DNA of 6,904 bases, taken from assembly GCA_030655675.1 (NCBI GenBank), contig JAUSPM010000179.1, forward strand, positions 1 to 6,904, read 5' to 3'. The stretch is from Methanosarcinaceae archaeon (GTDB lineage: Archaea; Halobacteriota; Methanosarcinia; Methanosarcinales; Methanosarcinaceae). A program made the translations under genes and the position numbers. The notes below the pieces were generated by a model. It made no database searches. It saw only the letters and a program-made list of their open reading frames with translations, and was not told where the DNA came from. Shown here piece by piece: positions 5,044 to 6,904 of this stretch (positions within the stretch are counted from its first letter, which is position 1; every line of letters starts with the position of its first letter).

Positions 5044-6897
5044 TTAGAGTCCGAGCTTTTGTTTTATTGGATTTATTATTGTTTCACCCTGGAACTGTGA
5101 CTGCAATGCATTCTTTGCTCCGGTCGCTGCATCCGAGATCAATGTATTTTGTCTGTTTATCGCATGCTTGAGAAGATTAGTATTTTTTGTTTTCAAAGCA
5201 TGTTCCACGGCACTGTCTATCTGGGTATTATTCAAGATCTTACCAATGGTTTTTGAATTTCCAATCTTTCCACCCCAGTTTGACTTAGATGCATAGCTCT
5301 TAAAACCAGGTATCTTGTTACCGGTCCAATTTCCAACTTTGCCACCCAGTTTATCGAATGCTACATCTAATCCCGTTTCTGCAGTTCCCTTCAATATTGC
5401 CGTCCCGTAATCTCCTGCACTACCGCCATCAACATAGGTCCCGCTAATGTTTTTCCCTATATTTTTTGTGGCAGTGTATCCAACTTTTATGGACTGGCCC
5501 AATGGACCTGTCACCGTAGCCAGAACATCAATCCCGATATCAGCTCCTTTTACAATCCACCCGAAGAAATTTTCTAACTTCTCCATGGTCCTGCCCTCTT
5601 CCTGGTATATCCTGGAAAGTTCCTGGTTATGTTCCATATTAATACGAATACGATCCTTAATCTTTTCGATCTCGACCTTTCGTTGCTGATCCTGTTTTTG
5701 CCTGAGGAGGTCTTCTTCAAAAGCCTTGTTAATCTCATTCTGGCGATCGATCTCTTCTTGTTGCCTATCCATACGCTCGCCCCATTCGCGCTGTTCTTCA
5801 CGGCTTTCCTCAAATACACGTACCATTCTTTCGTCTTCGGTCTCCCATTCACCATTCTTGCCGTTATACGTGACCTCGATCCATCCGCCGTTCCCATTTT
5901 CGATATATCCTACAGATCCATTAACCTCAGGTGCCAGATCTTCTACGGGAACATTAGTAACGTCTGGTGTTGCATTCGATCCGGTAGGTAACAATCCGGT
6001 AAGTGATGAAACACCGCCGGCTGTAGCACCGCCTAAAAGGATCCCGATTATGGCAGCAATAGCCGCCGGAATTCCCATGGCAATAGCAATAGATGAACCT
6101 TCACTTCCGATCCAACCATCTAATGTACCTCCGCTTTCCTGCCAGCCACCATCATCTGCCATAACCGGTATGATAAGAAGAATAAAAGCAATGATCAAAA
6201 TTGAAACAGGCATTACCACATTTGGTTTTGTTCCGTCGTTTTGCTTATTATACATATAATATGAAACGCCGATGAGAGCCACTCCCAAAATTTTAAGCAG
6301 GAAACTTCCTCCAATGACAATGGACAGCAGGAATCCCCCCAGTGCTCCACTCAATGCAACTGTGGGAAACGCTATATCAATAGAGGTAAAACCTTCGGCT
6401 TTTTTCATGAAGCGCAGAATATCTGAGTATGCAAGCCGGCAGGCCAGGATAAGCATACTTTCCTGTCGGGCTACAAAAGCACCTATTATCGCAAGCACCA
6501 GCAAAAGACTGACAAGGAAATTGGATAAATATCCTGCAAGAATAAGAGCAACTCCCGCACCGCCAACCAGTATGACAGTGGATATGTCCCCAGTCTTCTC
6601 TTTCATGGACATGACCCATGGAGGAGTGTTTCGGATATTTTCAACCATCCCGGAAATTCCATTTTTCTTGATCTGGGTATGTACCAGTGTACCAATCCAC
6701 ATCAAAAGGATCCAGAAGAGCGTACCTGATATGACGCGCCCGCTCATGGCAAGCATGGCCCCTACCACAGGGTTGGAACCATCGTAGTTGAATCCTTCAT
6801 TGACCACCACAAGAAGATAGGTATGAATTACCAAAACGATCAAGGCAATCAACACCATTTTTTTCACAATACTCTTCCACCCCGAGAGAATACCCAC
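5044..6897 (-). CDS. multi-pass membrane protein with coiled coil and Gly-rich C-terminal region, function unknown
   Basis: The 617-residue protein has three parts. Residues 1-247 hold about seven membrane segments (near 13-32, 48-72, 105-124, 125-144, 176-197, 198-217, 229-247). The last ends IIPVMADDGGW, which looks like a signal-peptide cleavage site. A further hydrophobic Gly/Ala segment lies at 269-300. Residues 353-440 are extremely rich in Glu, Gln, Arg and Lys and should form a long coiled coil. Residues 445-530 are Gly/Ala/Thr-rich helices (GADIGIDVLATVTGPLGQ, GDYGTAILKGTAETGLDVAF) of a kind common before effector domains in polymorphic toxins and in large secreted proteins. The C-terminal 90 residues are polar with no recognisable catalytic motif. 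The start is GTG at 6897, preceded by GATCATC at the edge, possibly the end of a GGTGATC ribosome site. The frame is open to the edge, so an earlier start is possible. It is the first visible gene of the cluster. Confidence 0.8.
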   Translation of the reverse strand: MGILSGWKSIVKKMVLIALIVLVIHTYLLVVVNEGFNYDGSNPVVGAMLAMSGRVISGTLFWILLMWIGTLVHTQIKKNGISGMVENIRNTPPWVMSMKEKTGDISTVILVGGAGVALILAGYLSNFLVSLLLVLAIIGAFVARQESMLILACRLAYSDILRFMKKAEGFTSIDIAFPTVALSGALGGFLLSIVIGGSFLLKILGVALIGVSYYMYNKQNDGTKPNVVMPVSILIIAFILLIIPVMADDGGWQESGGTLDGWIGSEGSSIAIAMGIPAAIAAIIGILLGGATAGGVSSLTGLLPTGSNATPDVTNVPVEDLAPEVNGSVGYIENGNGGWIEVTYNGKNGEWETEDERMVRVFEESREEQREWGERMDRQQEEIDRQNEINKAFEEDLLRQKQDQQRKVEIEKIKDRIRINMEHNQELSRIYQEEGRTMEKLENFFGWIVKGADIGIDVLATVTGPLGQSIKVGYTATKNIGKNISGTYVDGGSAGDYGTAILKGTAETGLDVAFDKLGGKVGNWTGNKIPGFKSYASKSNWGGKIGNSKTIGKILNNTQIDSAVEHALKTKNTNLLKHAINRQNTLISDAATGAKNALQSQFQGETIINPIKQKLGL

Positions 6898-6904
6898 GAT
6901 GATC

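Noticed and set aside
5726..6259. 177-codon plus-strand ORF, and a neighbour at 6272-6787, opposite the 617-residue gene
   Set aside because: Both are antisense to the coherent membrane and coiled-coil protein, have low-complexity Ser/Pro composition, and show no family motif or convincing ribosome site.

Overview
This window looks like euryarchaeal chromosomal DNA, most probably from a methanogen or ANME lineage of the Methanosarcinales. The grounds are: an archaeal-type tRNA thiolation enzyme with zinc fingers at both ends, a stand-alone archaeal TctA-like (DUF112) membrane protein paired with a Roadblock/LC7 protein, BRE/TATA-like promoter boxes, one apparently leaderless start, and AT-rich spacers. 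Assignment below order level is not possible from the sequence alone.

Layout. Left edge: the first 19 codons of a minus-strand gene leave the window (1-57); its start resembles the N-terminus of Roadblock proteins and it has its own TATA box (81-90). A doubtful 36-codon ORF (119-229, minus) follows the ncsA-like tRNA 2-thiolation gene (239-1147, minus). A 209-bp divergent spacer (1148-1356) carries promoter elements for both directions, two inverted repeats and four perfect copies of a heptamer. On the plus strand are a Roadblock/LC7 gene (1357-1725) and, 24 bp later, a TctA/DUF112 membrane protein gene (1750-3132). A convergent spacer (3133-3259) contains two hairpins.

Right half: a compact minus-strand cluster of three genes, read from the right edge leftwards. 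They encode a 617-residue multi-pass membrane protein with a long coiled coil and a Gly-rich C-terminus (5044-6897), a 372-residue protein with two similar halves and a C-terminal zinc ribbon (3911-5029), and a 206-residue protein with an N-terminal zinc ribbon and a probably beta-rich body (3260-3880). Spacings of 14 and 30 bp and visible Shine-Dalgarno sites suggest one transcript.

How they work together. The ncsA-like gene is tRNA-modification housekeeping. The Roadblock-TctA pair may be a membrane permease with a cytoplasmic scaffold or regulator. The three-gene cluster is the best candidate for an undescribed system: one membrane-anchored component with an effector-like or scaffold-like tail and two soluble zinc-ribbon partners. 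I recognise no enzymatic active site in any of the three, and their function is unknown.
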